A stretch of 64,000 bases of DNA from Letharia columbiana (GCF_014066305.1 NW_023501038.1:1157001-1221000), one strand, 5' to 3'. Shown: positions 36,748-51,837, counted from the first letter of the stretch. Notes: a model not told the origin generated them from the sequence alone. Program-made: numbers and translations.

Positions 36748-39700
36748 TTTATAGATCTTATTAAAGTATAACTCGTATATAAATTTAAATAGATTATACT
36801 CTTAGCTTTAAATTTTATTATATTATATAAAATACTCGATTTTAATTTAATCTTAAATAATCTAATTAATATCTTAAAGAATTTTTCTCTAATTATTACT
36901 TAATAAGTAGATAATCTTTTTTATTTTATAAGATAAAAGCTTTATAAATAAAGCGTCGTTATCGATAATTCTCGATTTTATTATTTATTTAATTATTAGT
37001 TTATCTAGAATTATCTATATTTTATTAATATTTCTCTTTAATTTCTTATTTAATAAAGCGCGTAGATAAGACTTTATATTCTTTATATACTTCTTAATAT
37101 TATAATATTTCTTTTCTATTATTTTAAATAAAATAATATTTATTTTCTATTATAACTATTTAATTAATAGAATTATTATTATTATATTAATAAAGAATAT
37201 AATTTATAATATAATTAAATATTTATAAACGAATAATAGATAATACTTAAACTTCTTCGCTATTCTATTACGATATACTTACTTCTTCTTACTTAAGTTT
37301 TATATATAAGCGAGATCTTTAATAATAATTTTAAATTATTTTATCTTATAGGCGATAATTAATATAGACGTTAAGAAGATATTTAATTTTATATTATAAT
37401 ACTCGTTAATATAAATTTATTTGATAGTAAAGTTATATATAAATAAGCCCTTTATCTTAACTTAAATATAATTCTTATAAAACTCGAGTATTATTAAGAT
37501 TAAGAACCTCTTTTATCTAGATTAAGCTTTATTATTAACTATATATTTAAATAATTTAATATTTATAAAGATTAAAGACTTCGAGTTAATATTATAATAT
37601 TAAATTAATTTATATATATAAAAGACGCGAAGTTATATTATATTATAATCTTTAAGATTTATTAGCTTAATAATTTCGATAAGTTAATTTATAAAAATTT
37701 TAACTAGAATAATTATTAAGAAGAATTTTAATTTAAATATTATTTAGACTATATAATTAATTTTATCTTTATATAAATATATAACGTTAAATATCTCAAT
37801 CGAAGAATATTAGAATTATTAATTCTTTCGAATAAATTATAATATAAGATATTTATTCGTAAAGAAAGATTTTTTAAAGATTTCGATAATAATAATATCT
37901 TAATATTTTTTAAAAATATTAAATTATAAAGTAAGTTATTACTTAAATATCTAATTTATTAATAATATTAGAGTTTAAAAAAATATTTATATTAACGAGT
38001 TAAATAAAAGAATTAAATATATTTATTTTATTAAAGCCGAGTTTATTTATATTAATAGCTTCTTTATAGATATTTATTTAAAAGCGTCGCTATATTAAAT
38101 TATAGAGTTAATAAATCTTTAAAATAATAAAAATTAGCGTTTTTTATAAATCTAAGATATATTCTAAGCCTTTAAAGATATAAGTATTTTTAATACTTCT
38201 ATTACTATAATTAAATTATAAAATTTACTCTATAATTTTTTAAATCTAATCTAATTATTATAATCTTTCTTTCTTATTAAGCTTAATCTTTTTATTAAAT
38301 TAATTAATATAAAGAGTAAATAATTAATAATACTCGAATATATACTCTAATATTAAATCTCTATCGCCGATCTTTATATTATTCTATATCTTTCTTTAAT
38401 TTATAATTTTATTAATTTTAATATTATAAGAGTTAGCTAATTAAAGAGTATAATCTTATTTAATTAAGAGCTTTATTAATATAATATCTTCTATTATTAA
38501 ATATCTTTCCTCTTATAATAAAAGCGTATTATTATTCTTATAAGTTTTAAATATAATAGCGTTATCTATTAAATTATTAACGAACTTCTTTTATAAAAAA
38601 TAGCGATAAATTTATAATTAAGAGTTATTTTTATTTAAGCTAATACTAATAAGTCGAGAATCTATCTTATTTTCTTTATAAATATTAAATAGATTAAATA
38701 ATAAGATTAAAGGCTAAGCGATAGTAGAATAAAGAGAAAATAAAGTTTTAATAAAATTAAGTTAAGATAGAGTATTATAAAGATTAAGAGAGATTAGAAA
38801 CTTTAAGATTTACTTTAACTTAATAGAAGAAAAGGTTAAACGGTTAAATATTATAAGAGATTATTAAAATTAGAAATATAGGCATATTAATAAGTTTTAT
38901 ATAATTTTAAAGATATTAATTTCGATATTTAATATCTTAATCGAAGCTAGAATTAATATTAATACTTATTATTAATATAAGAAAGCGAGATAAATAAATC
39001 TTTAATTACGCGCTATAAGAATATTCGCTATTTAAATACTTATAATTATTCTTAATATTTATATATCTCTTAAAGATTATTATTATTATTAATAATTAAG
39101 CTCGTATTATTAACTTTATAAATTAGATAAAATAATATCTTAGAAATTTCGTTAATATTATTTTAGAAATATTTCGAGTAAAGATAAGTAAGAAGAGCTT
39201 TATAACTAATTTACTTTTATAATTAAAAGATTATCGCTAAATCTTTTATTAACTTTTAAATAAAGATAAATTTATACTTATCTAGATTATTAATAATAAT
39301 AAATTATAAAGATTAAATATTAGAGAGCTTTTCGATAAATAATTTATTAGATTAATAAGAGTTTACTACTTTCTTGATCGTTAAGAATTTCTAAATCTTC
39401 GTATATTCTACGTTTAGTATTTTTATAAATTCTCTTTTAAGCGCTCGCTTCTCTTACTTAATAGATATCTTATTAATTAATAAAAGTAATTTATTTAAGC
39501 CTTTAAAAAAGAAATTTAAATTTTAAATAAATACGTAATTAGAAATAGATAGTAATTAAATAATCTCGCTAATAATAATATTAATCTTTTCCTTCTACTA
39601 TCTTATAGACTTTTTTTAAAGATTATTCTATTATAATTAGCGCGAGAACTTCTCTTTTATAACTTTAAATATAGACGATAAAAAGCGAAGTTTTTTATAA

Positions 39701-39975
39701 ATATTCTTATAATTCGCTAAAACGCCTAACTTCGCGATATTAAATTTAATATAAAAATTAGATTCGATAAATATAGCTTTTATTTACTTTAAACGTAATT
39801 AATAAGATAATTATAAAGAGTATAATATAATAATAAATAAGTAAATAATTATAGAAAAACGCGTAGTAAGATAAGTAATATATAAGAATTTAATTAAGAT
39901 CTATAATAAGATATAAATAGATAGAAAAATAGAAGAAAGATATAATATCTAACTTAGATTTTTAATAGCACTTAT
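36748..39975 (+). mobile_element. Unidentified 3.9 kb element, copy A, right part
   Basis: Continues copy A after the LTR insertion and parallels 41215-44420 over its whole length. A plus-strand frame is partly readable in both copies. Near 37810-37940 it gives KYLNRRIL, then YKIFIRKERFFKDFDNNNI; in copy B the same place reads IFIREGRLFKDFDDNNI. Differences such as E to K and D to N follow G-to-A changes, as RIP makes. I do not recognise the protein. No terminal repeats were resolved. Confidence 0.7.
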
Positions 39976-40464
39976 AAATAAATAAGTAACTACTTTTTAG
40001 ACGATATTAATTAATTATTATATACTCGCTAATAATAATTAATATTAGAGCGTAATATAGATAACGATATAAGTAAATAAATATTAAATAATAAATTATA
40101 AAGGGAAAATAGTAGAATATAATATTATAGACGCTAATAACTAGCGCGATAATTAATTATTTAACTTCGATTTAATAATTTATTAACTATTTAAATCATC
40201 TATCTAACTTAAATATTCGATTATAATTTATACTATCTAGAAACTAGATTAGAGATTATATTAATAATTAGAGATTATAATTAAAAGAATTATAGATATT
40301 TAATAGAAATTAGATATTAAATCTATTATTATTATTAATTAACTCGAATATATTATTTATTTAATTTAAATACTAGATATAATAGTAGTATTAAAATTAG
40401 ATAAGCGATATCTAAGCTATCTATATATTCGCGTTATCTATATTTCTAATATCATTATCTTTAT

Positions 40465-43400
40465 TTCTAATATTATTATATATCTAAAATTAAATCATCT
40501 CTATTCGCATATTTCGATTTAATATCTTATTATTAAGATTTTTTAAGTTATTTAATATTAAGTAGTAGTTATAAATCTTTTTATTTTTCTATAATAATTA
40601 TACTATCTTATTATCTACTTAAATATCTTATTATTTTCTTTAATCGATATCTAGATTTATAGAGTAAAAGAATTTTATTAAAGTTATATCTATATTTATA
40701 AAGCGTTTAATAGAGACTAGAAAGCGAGATTCGTTATTATTCTTAAAAGGTTATATTATTATATTATTATAATTCTTAAAAGAAATCGTTAAGAAGTATT
40801 AGAGAGTTTCGTAATCTAAATACTCTCGTTTAAGTTACTACGAGTTTATTAATATTACTTAAAATTAATTAAATAAAGAAGAAAAATATATTAAATTAAT
40901 AATAAGATTAATAATAAAGGAACTTATAAAAACGACTAATTTTTTAGTATATTTATATATATTCTTCTTAAGAGTATTAATTAATTATTTTAAGATAATA
41001 AGTTTAGAGATATCTTATATTAGCTCGTCTAGATAGTAGTTATAAATATTATATTCTAAGTATTAAAATTAGTTATTTTTTTTATTATCTAGCTTTATAA
41101 AGTTTAATTATTATTATCTTATTTCGTAATAGTCTTTATTATTTTAATACTTAGAATTAGTTAGCTTTAGTCGATATTATTTAAAGAAATTAAGAATATT
41201 TAAAATTATTATTATTATTTAAAGCTTATAGACTTTATTAAAGTATAAATTATAAATAAAATTAAAGATATTATAATTTTAAATTATAATCTTCTTATAT
41301 TATATAAAATACTTCGCTTTAATCTAGTTTTAAATAATTCGATTAATATTCTATAATATTTTTTTCTAATTCTCACTTAATATATAGATAATCTTTCTTA
41401 TCTTATATAATAAAAGTTTAATAAATAAAGTATCGCTATTAATAATTCTCGTCTTCGCTATTTATTTAATTATTAGTTTATCTAGAATTATTTATATTTC
41501 GTTAATATTTCTTTTTAACTTCTTATTTAATAGATTATATAAACGAGCTTTTATATTCTCTATTCGCTTCTTAATCTTATAATATACTTTCTCTATTATT
41601 ATTAATATAATAAGATTTATTTTTTATTATAACTACTTTATTAAGAGAATTATTACTACTATATCTATAAAGAATTTAGTTTATAATATAGCTAAGTATT
41701 TATATATAAATAATAAATAATATTTATATTTCTTCGCTAGTCTATTATAGTATACTCGTCTCTTCTTATATAGTTTTCGCGTACTTATAAGATCGTCGAT
41801 TATAATTCTAGATTACTCTATTTTATAGACGTTAATTAATATAAGAGTTAAAGCGATATTTAACTTCGTATTATAGAACTCGTTAATATAAATTTAATCG
41901 ATAGCGAAGTTATATTCGAATTTCTCTTTATCTTTAATTATAATTTTTATATAATTCTTATATAACTCGAGAGTTATTAGAATTAAGAATCTCTCTTATT
42001 TAGATTAAGCTTAATTATCGATCGTATATTTAAATAATTTAATATTTATAAAAGTTAAAGGCTTAACGCTAACTTTATAATATTAAATTAATTTATATAT
42101 ATAAAATACGCGGAGTTATATAACGTCGCGATTATCGAGATTTATAAGCTTAATAATTTTTATAAGCTAATTCGCTAAAGTCTTTACTAGAACGATAATA
42201 AGAAAGAATTTTATTTTAAATATTATTTAAGCTATATAATTCGCTTTATCTTTATATAGATAAATAATATTAAATATCTTAATCGAAGAATATTAAAATT
42301 ATTAATTTTTTCGAACGAATTATAATATAAGATATTTATTCGCGAAGGGAGACTTTTTAAAGACTTCGACGATAATAATATCTTAATACTCTTCGAGAAT
42401 ATTAAATTATAGAATAAATTATTATTTAAATATTTAATTTAATAATAATATTAGAGTCTAAAGAAATATTTATATTAACGAGTTAAATAAAAGAATTAAG
42501 TATATTTATCTTATTAAAGTCGAGCTTATTTATATTAATAGCTTCTCTATAAATATTTACTTAAAAACGTTATTATATTAAATTATAGAGTTAATAAATC
42601 TTTAATATAATAGAAATTAATATTTCTCGCGAATCTAAGATATAATCTAAGTCTCTAAATATTCGAGTATTATTAATACTTATATTATTATAATTAAGCT
42701 ATAAGACTTACTTTATAATTTATTAAATTATATTAAATTATTAAGATCTCCCTTTTTTATTAAGCTTTATTTTTCTATTATATTAATTAATATAAAGAAT
42801 AAATAATTAATAATACTCGAATATATACTCTAATATTAGATCTTTATCGTCGATCTTTATATTATTCTATATCTTTTTTTAATTTATAATTTTATTAATT
42901 TTAATATTATAAGAGTTAGTTAATTAAAAGATATAATCTTATTTAATTAAAAGCTTTATTAATATAATATCTTCTATTATTAAACGCTTTCTCTCTTATA
43001 ATAAGAGTACGTTATTACTTTTATAGATTTTAAATATAATAATATTATCTATTAAATTATTAACGAACTTCTTTTATAAGAAATAATAATAAATTTATAA
43101 TTAAGAGTTATTTTTATTCGAGCTAATACTAATAAATCGAGAATCTATTTTATTCTCTTTATAAATATTAAGTAAATTAGATAATAAGATTAAAGATAAA
43201 GCGATAATAGAATAAAGAGAAAGCGAAATTTTAATAGATTTAAGTTAAGATAAGATATTAATAAGTCTAAAAGAGATTAAAAACTTCGAGACTTATTTTT
43301 ACTTAATAGAAGAAAAAATTAAACGCTTAAATATTTTAGAAAGCTATTAAGATTAAGAATATAAGCGTATTAATAAATTTTATAAAATTTTAAAGATATT

Positions 43401-44420
43401 AATTTCGATATCTAATATCTTAATTAAAGCTAGAATTAATATTAATACTTATTATTAATATAGAAAAGCGAGATTAATAAATCTTTAATTACGCGCTATA
43501 AGAATATTTATTATTTAAATATATATACTCGCTCTTAATACTTATATATCTCTTATAAATTATTATTATTATTTATAATTAAGCTTATATTATTTACTCT
43601 ATAAATTAAATAAAATAATACTATAAGATTTTCGTTAATATCGCTTTAAAATTATTTCGATTAAAAATAGATAATAAAAGCTTTAAAACTAAGTTACTTC
43701 TAAAATTAAGAGATTATTATTAAATTATTTATTAACTTCTAAATAGAGATAAGCTTATACTTATTTAGATTATTAATAATAATAAATTAAAGAGAGTTAA
43801 TATTAGAGGAGTTTTCGATTAATAATTTATTAGATTAATAGAGATTTACTAATCTCTTAATTATCAAAAGCTTCTAGATCTTCATATATCCGTCTTTTTA
43901 TATTTCTATTAATTTCCTCTTAAATAATCGCTTCTCTTACTTCGTAAATATCTTATTAATTAATAAAATTAATTTATATAAGAATTTAAGAAGAAAGCTA
44001 GAGTCTTATATAATTATATAATTAAGAATAAATAGTAATTAGATAATCTCGTTTACGATAATATTAATCTTTCTCTTTTATTATTTTATAAACTTTCTCT
44101 AAAGGCCTTTATATCTTAATTAATATAAGAATTTCTCTTTTATCGCTTTAAATATAAGCTCTAAAAATTGAAGTTCTTTATAAATATTATCTCGGTTCGC
44201 GACGACGCCTAATTTAGCGACGCCGATTTTAAGATAAAAATTAATTTCAATAAGTGCTATTATTATAAGTATATCGTTTAGAGAAAGTATAAATATCGAT
44301 ATAATAGTATATATAATACGATAATAAGAAAATACGCGTTAGATTAAGTAAGATATAAGATAAAAGAAATTTAAATAAAATTATAAAATTCGAGTTAGAT
44401 ATTCGATATTATTTTTTAAA
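40465..44420 (+). mobile_element. Unidentified 3.9 kb element, copy B
   Basis: Direct repeat of copy A about 490 bp downstream of copy A's end, uninterrupted. The junction at about 41215 (TTATAGACTTTATTAAAG) is the empty-site counterpart of the LTR insertion in copy A. The plus-strand frame includes NNIKYLNRRILKLLIFSNEL and RLFKDFDDNNILILFENIKL near 42270-42410, broken by TAA/TAG at positions where Gln codons are likely. Family unknown. It may be a DNA transposon, or a retroelement whose conserved motifs have been erased. Confidence 0.7.
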
Positions 44421-47400
44421 ATATATACTATATCTTTAACTAATTTTAATTAATTATAAGTAAATTTTAATTAATATTAACTTTATTAATAACTATCTTA
44501 ATAATCTTAATTAAATATTAATATATTATATCTTTAATTAACTTTAATTAATTATTAATAAAAACTTCGATAAAAGCTTCGATTAGCGTTAAAATTAATA
44601 ACGCGTATATCGATAATAAGAGTATAAATTTCGCTATTATATCTACTAAAAATATAAATTTATTTAATAATAATATAAATTTTCTAAGATTTATTCTCTA
44701 TTAATAATTTCGAAATTAATAATTTTTAATAGAATTTAAGTAATAATAATTACTTCGATAATTAATATTTCGAAAATTAATACTTATTTTAACTTTTTAA
44801 TATAAGAGATAATAGTAAGATATAGCGATTAATAAATACTATATTTATATAATTTTTATTTACTCTTCGATTAATTAGTAAATAGTCGAGTTTCTTTTTT
44901 AATAGATATATTAATTTTCTTTCTTCTTTATATCTATAAAAATCGATTAATTAGATTATCTTCTCTTCGAATATATATAACTCTTAATAATTTATTCGAC
45001 TTCGATTATTTATATTTAAAAGATTTTTATTTTAATATAAAGATATATTAGCTAACTAAATATAATAAAATAATTATATATTATAAATAACGATAAATAG
45101 ACTTAGTATATTTCTTTTATAATATTTAAGATTATTTTTAGAGATATTACTATTTAAATTAAACGGTTTAAATTAAAGTAAAATTAGTTTTTTTTATATA
45201 AAATATATATTTCTAAATTATATACTCTATAGACGACTTTACTATTTTAAAGTAAATATATAAATATAGTTTTATATATATAAAAGCGCTTTAATTATAT
45301 ATATATTAAATATAAAGAAATATTTAAAAGTAATAAAAGTATTTCTCTCCTAAATAGCTTATTATAAACTCTTTCTTTTTATAAATATCTATTAATATAA
45401 GATATTTTTTATATATAAATTTATAAATATCTTTAATATAATTATAAAGAATATAAAATTAAAATTAGGCTTCGCGATAAGTAAGGCTAGAGTAGTAATA
45501 TATATTCGTTAAAACGTTAATACGTTATTAATTACTAAAGAATATATATCTTATAATTAATTAATAATAGATAAGAGAATATATATCGAGTATATCGCTT
45601 TTATAAAAAATAATATAAAAATAATAGTAGATTTACTAGATATCTACGAGATTATAAAAAGCGAAAATCGATTCTTTTATACGCGTCTTTCGATATCATA
45701 AATCGCGATATAATTAATAATATTAATAATTTAATAGCTTTAATTATTATAAGAGAAGAAGATATATATTTATTTAAAGATAATATAATTATAAATTTAA
45801 TATTATAATAGTAATTAGATAAGTAGAAGATAGAGAAAGAGAAAATAAATGCGATATAAATAATAAACCTAGATAATAAGATAATAGTATTCTCTATCTC
45901 TATAATAAACTTAAGTTATAATACTATAATTTTATCTTTAATAATTAACTCTATAGAATTATATTCGAGAGAGCGAAGCGTTAAGAGATCGATAAAACTA
46001 TAATTCGAATTAAAGCCTCTTAATTAAATAAAATCGATATCTAATTATTAAACTAAATTAAATATCGAGTCGATATTTAATATAAATAATTTTTAGAATT
46101 TATTTAAATTTCGAAAAGATTATACGCTAGCGCTATAATTTTTTAAATTAAAACTCTTTAATAATAATATTAATAAATTCTTTCGCGATATTTATTTATA
46201 ATAATTCTAAGATAACTATAGCTTTAATAACGCGAAATTATTAAGATATAAGATATAGAATATATATAGCGATAATATCGACGGCGATTAGATTAACTAG
46301 TCTTTTAAAATTTATAACTTTAAACTCAAATTAAAGTCGAAGATATATTACGTTATTTACTTCGATATTATAAATATTATTAAAGCGTTTCTAATATATA
46401 AATCTTTTAATATAAATTTATATTATTAATTTATATATTAAAGAAATATTAATAAAGCGAGAGTCTATAATAAGATATATATCGCGAATTAATAATAAGA
46501 AATATAGAATAAGCTATCTAATAACTCTATCGTTATTCTTATTATTTTAATATTAAATAAAATTTATCTCTCTTAAATATATAGAGATTAATATACTTAA
46601 TCGATTTATATTATAATTAAAAATCTTTAATAAAATACGCGATACGCGTATAGTAGATCGAGTATAATAATTCTAGAAATAATATTAATTATTACGAAAA
46701 AAGAAGCTAAGATCTAGATCTATTATTATATCTTAAGTTTAATAATTAAAAATAACTTCTTATACTCTCGCGATATATTATCTATTAATAAAGTATATTT
46801 AATAATTAAAGAATATTTTAAATATAATATTAATATATAATACGCGAACGGCTTAATTCGAAGATATTATTTAATACTAGCTACTATAATATTAGATTAT
46901 AAAAAATAAGCGATAATTACTTTAATTTTAAGTGATAGATATTATTTTATATATATAATCTCACCTATAGAGAGAAAGCGATTATATTCTCTAATTCTAT
47001 ATTTTAAGCGAATATTCGAGCGTACGATTAAGTAGCTAAGACTATAAAAGAGGTATATTAAAAAGATGTCGAAATACTTACGAGATATAATATTCTATAA
47101 TCGCTATTCTTTTATTAATAATTATTTCGCTATCGATATATATTAACTATAATACTTTAATATTCTATATTTCTTAATAATTAAGAGATTTATAAACTAT
47201 CTACTTAAATAATAAATTAAATATATTAGAGTTATAAAGATAGAGAATAAGATAAATAAGCTTCTTAATACTCGCTTTCGAGTAATTTCTAATTATATTA
47301 ATTTAAGACGTATTAAGTCTCTAAGTAAAAAGATATAATAAATAGAAGAGAATAGTCGGATTCTATAGAGGACGATAATAATTATCTTTATATCGATCTT

Positions 47401-48802
47401 AATTAAATTAAATTCGAATACGTTATATATAGATTACGCTATTCTTAATCTTATTATATTAATAAGATATCGTTCTTATAATAATAATACTATTCGATAT
47501 CTACTTACGATCTTAACTCGAATTAATTTATTAAAAGAGATTTTTTAAATATATAAACCTTTAAATAAAATGATAAGTAAAGATTATTTTAACTTTCTAA
47601 AGTTTTATAGTATTAATTACTTACTTAAAATAATATAATTATTTAACTTACTCGATAAATTAATTACTTAAATAAGAGAAAAGATATATATTAAATTCTT
47701 TAAAAAGTATTATAAACTAATAAATAAGTATAATAATTATATTAAATAGATTATACGTTATAATATTATATATTAGAAGATAATTATAATATATAATCTC
47801 ATTAAGCACTAAGATATAGAAGTATTATTATTTATAATTAAGAGATTATAAAAAAAAGAGAAGAAGATCGAAGTAAGAACTTCTTTAAATCTTTATATCT
47901 AAGATTAATAGATAAATAATAAAAAGCGTAATATTATAAGATAGATTTATTATTATAATAGTCGTTATTAATAATTAATAAAGACTATTATTAAATAATT
48001 AAAGTTAAATACTTTTCTTAAAGCTTTAGCTATCTTTATTTAAATAGATTAAATAAAATTAAGAGAATATTATCTATTTAAGAGAGATAATAATATCGAT
48101 ATATATAAGACGAACTATAAATGAGTACATCGATATTCGATTTACATTTATTTTAATATTCGATATTAAAAGGCTTTTAGAGAGAATTCTTTAGATATAG
48201 CTCGCTTATTTAAAGACGTTATCGTCTATAAATCTATTAATTAACCCTTTCGAAAAAGATAATATAAAGATTACGCTTAGATTTATAAATATAATTAATA
48301 AAGTTTTAATATTAATAAAGTTTTTTCGAGAAAATTAATAAAAGAAATATTAATTATAATAAAAGTAATAAATCTAGCTCGTAGAGATTTTAGATAAAAA
48401 TCGACTTATTTATAGAATATTTTTATAGAGATATTTAAATATCGATATAATAAATAAATTTAAAAATATTATAATATAGTGGAAGTAGAAAGAGCGTAGT
48501 TATTAATAGCGCGAAATCTAAGAATTCTTAAAAAATAATAATTCTATAGTCTCGCAAGTATTAAGAGAAATATATATATTATACCCGCGTCGATAAAAGA
48601 TAAGAAATTTTATTATATTAATAGCTTTATTAACTTTAATTAATATAATAATATTTATAATTTAAATTTTCTAAATAAGAGCTATAGAGTAGTAAAGAAG
48701 ATTAATATACGCTATATTATAAGATAATAAAGATATCGAGAATCTAGATCTTAGAATATTAGAAATAAAACTAAATATATAACGAGTAAAATCGATTCTA
48801 AT
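44421..48802. repeat. RIP-mutated AT-rich block with decayed plus-strand coding traces
   Basis: Long stretches lack stops in a plus-strand frame around 47250-47330 (KINKLLNTRFRVISNYINLR, then RIKSLSKKI) and 47560-47660, in DNA otherwise full of TAA. This suggests a decayed gene or transposon. I do not recognise the protein. CpA/TpG depletion is as strong as in the flanks. Confidence 0.5.
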
Positions 48803-48964
48803 TATTCTTCTCGACTTAAATATCTTTCTTAATTCGAATATCTTTCTTAACTTAAATATCCTTCTTAACTCGAATATTCTTCTCGATTTAAATACTCTTC
48901 TCAACTCGAATACTCTTCTCGACTCGAATATTCTTCTCGATCTAGATATTCTTCTCAATTTAAA
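48803..48964 (-). repeat. 18-bp tandem array, 9 copies
   Basis: Unit TATTCTTCTCGACTCGAA and close variants repeat nine times without indels. On the minus strand it stays open and codes for a hexapeptide such as FELRRI/FKSRKI within a 95-residue frame (48958-48671). Variation is mostly C/T and G/A. The period is a multiple of three, so it may be the relic of a coding repeat. Confidence 0.85.
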
Positions 48965-49860
48965 TAACTTTTAAACTATCTTTAAAGTTTATTAAGCGAA
49001 GAGAGATTTTATAATTATAAAATATGTACGTAAATATTATAATTAGAAAGAGAAGAGAGGGCGAGCTTTTCTCTAATTAGAGAGATATTAATATACTTTA
49101 GAAAGTATCTAACTAAGTATTTCGACGTCGAAGATTACTATTAAATTAATTCGCGATTTCTTATAATTTAAAGAACGTTATTATCTATAACGAAGGCTAT
49201 TATTTAAAATTCTCTTAAATCGTTAATAATCTATACGATAATATTAAAACTAAGATATATTATTCTAAAAATATAATAAATTAAAATAAAGCCCTAACGT
49301 AAGATATTATAAGAAAAGATCTATATATATTATTACTCGCTATACTCTTATATATATAATTATTTAAAAATCGAAACTTCTAATTTAAGAAAGTCGGTTT
49401 CGATTTTATAAAAAAGATACTCGATACTTTAATAAGTATTAATATATATAAATCTTAAAGAAATTTAGATATTAAGAGAAGAGGTTAATAAAGCTAAGAT
49501 CGGGTAATAAGAATATAAATATATATTATCGGCTTTTATATATATTATATTAACTTTAACGCGATTATAGCGATAAGAAAGCGTATTAGCGACGATTTTT
49601 CTTTTTAGATAATTAATATTTATAAGATATATTATAAATAATAATACTCTTATCTTTAGTAGGAAAAGTAAATTACTCGATATAGTAATATAAATTTATA
49701 TATATAGATCTAATATCTAGCGATAGTATTATTAAGTTAAGTCGAATCGAGCTTATAATATAACTAAGTTAAATCGAACCCGACTTATAAAGTTAAATTA
49801 ATATCGCGAATTATAGAAATAATAAAATATTAATATAAGATAATTATTATTTCTAGAAAA
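48965..49860. other. AT-rich, no feature recognised
   Basis: RIP-type composition with scattered CG-bearing remnants, for example around 49040-49060 and 49735-49790 (two nearby AGTTAAATCGAACCCGAC-like stretches). No family recognised. Confidence 0.4.
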
Positions 49861-50020
49861 ATTATTCGAATAGTATATAGTAATTACTAAATTAATAAAT
49901 ATTATTCGAATAATATATAGTAATTACTAAATTAACGAATATTATTCGAATAGTATATAATAATTACTAAATCGATAGATAGTATTTTAATAATAAATAG
50001 TAATTACTAAATCGACGAAT
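49861..50020. repeat. 40-bp tandem array, 4 copies
   Basis: Unit starts ATTATTCGAATAGTATATAG and ends TAATTACTAAATTAATAAAT. Four head-to-tail copies, the last more diverged. The period is not a multiple of three. Confidence 0.85.
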
Positions 50021-50240
50021 AGCGTATAAAAAGTAGATTATAGTTGCTAATTAGGCGGAATTTAGACGGATTTAAATTAGATTTACTAATTCGGCGGATT
50101 TTATAATTTCCGCGATCAACGCGCGATTAGTAATTTTAAATTTTATAGAAACTTTTTAGATAAAAAGATGATCTTTTTAAGATAATTATATATCTTTTTA
50201 TATAATAGTATTATTCTCTTCGATTTTAATAATAATAACG
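50021..50240. other. Small less-mutated patch in the AT-rich block
   Basis: Contains TAGGCGGAATTTAGACGGA and CCGCGATCAACGCGCG near 50050-50130, richer in G and C than its surroundings. No gene seen; possibly the remnant end of an element. Confidence 0.35.
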
Positions 50241-50505
50241 CTATTAATTAGATTAATAATAGCTTTATTAATAATCTTAAGCGTTTTAAAAATTTTCTAA
50301 AAAAAGATATTAAAGTATTTATTAGTATTATTAATTAAATTAATAATAGCTTTATTAATAATCTTAAACTTTTTAAAGATTTTCTAAAGAAAGATATTAT
50401 AGTATTTATTAATACTATTAATTAAATTAATAATAGCTTTATTAATAATCTTAAACTTTTTAAAAAAATTTAAAAAAAAATATTAAAATATTTATTAATA
50501 TTATA
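50241..50505. repeat. 87-bp tandem array, 3 copies
   Basis: ATAATCTTAA recurs at 50271, 50358 and 50445, exactly 87 bp apart, within blocks sharing AATAATAGCTTTATTAATAA. The third copy is degraded to A/T runs. Confidence 0.8.
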
Positions 50506-51837
50506 ATATTTTATATTTATAACGAAAAATATTATTTATATTAGCTACGGTATTTATCTAAATTATATTAAAATATAAATATTTCGAATTAATCTAGAAC
50601 TTAAGAATTTCAAAGAAAATAATTATTATTAAATTCTTATAGAATTCGAAATAAGTCTATATATTAATTCTTAGACTTATCTTTAAGACTCTCTAATAAA
50701 TTCTTTTTAAAATAATTATTAATATAATTATTTTAAAGCTAAATTAAATAATTAATATTCGATAAATTAGAATAATTTAAATTAAGTTATAAATCTTCTT
50801 AAGATTTAATTAATTCTTTTTAATATTTATTATAAACTTAAGAAGATAATCTTTAAAAAAATTAAATTAATATTTATATTTAAAGTAAGTTTAAGAAAAA
50901 TAAACGTATTAATAAATAAGTATAAAATCTAAAATAAGTTAATTTCTACGAATAGTTAGTAAATTATATATTCTTACTTATTTATAAAACTCTTATCTTT
51001 AAATTAAAATATTTAAGTTCTCGAGCTTTTTAAAATAGCTTAAATCTATTTAATTATAATTTAATAATAATATTTTATAAAATTAAAAAATTAGTAAAAT
51101 CTCGAAATATTCGAAGAAAAAATACTTTAAAAAAATCGAGTTTTAAAATTATAAATTATATTATTTAAAGTATATAATTATATAATAAAAGCTCTTTATT
51201 TTTCGATTTATCTAATTATTACTTAGAATTTAATATCTAGAGAAAAAGTTAATTTATAAAATATAAATTTAGAAAAAGATTAATAAATACGAATTCGATA
51301 ATCTTTACGATATATTAAATATTTATAGAATTCACGATTATAGAAAGATTTTCTAAATAATAAATTAATAATATTAAGAAATAAGAAAGAAAATATACTA
51401 ACTTTTATCTAATCTTAATAAAATTATTCTAAATTTAATTTTATAAATTTTTTAAATTTTAGAAACTTAAATTAAAGTCTTCGAGAAATTTAAATTTATA
51501 AATTTATAATAATAAAAATCTAAATAGACTATCTTACGAGCCTCTTTTTATTAAATTAGCTTATACTCTTATTTAAATTCGAAATTAATATCTCTAATAA
51601 AGTCTAACTTTACTAATTTTTTATAAAAATATAAAAATATAATTTTTTTTTTAAAAAATAAATTTATCTTTAATATTTTTAGTATAATTAAGAATATTTA
51701 TAAACTTCTCGAAAGAATAAATTAAATTATTTTTCTTCGAATCTTTCGATATTATTATAAATCTTTTTAAGTTCTTTACTTAAGTAAAAGTATTTCGAAA
51801 ATTTATAAATAGATTAAATTTATCTTTATTACTCTTT
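50506..51837. other. AT-rich, decayed repeat related to about 28200
   Basis: RIP composition. The part at 50560-50680 resembles 28190-28310, sharing AAATATAAATATTTCGAAT and AAATTCTTATAGAATTCGAA. No coding motif recognised. Confidence 0.45.
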
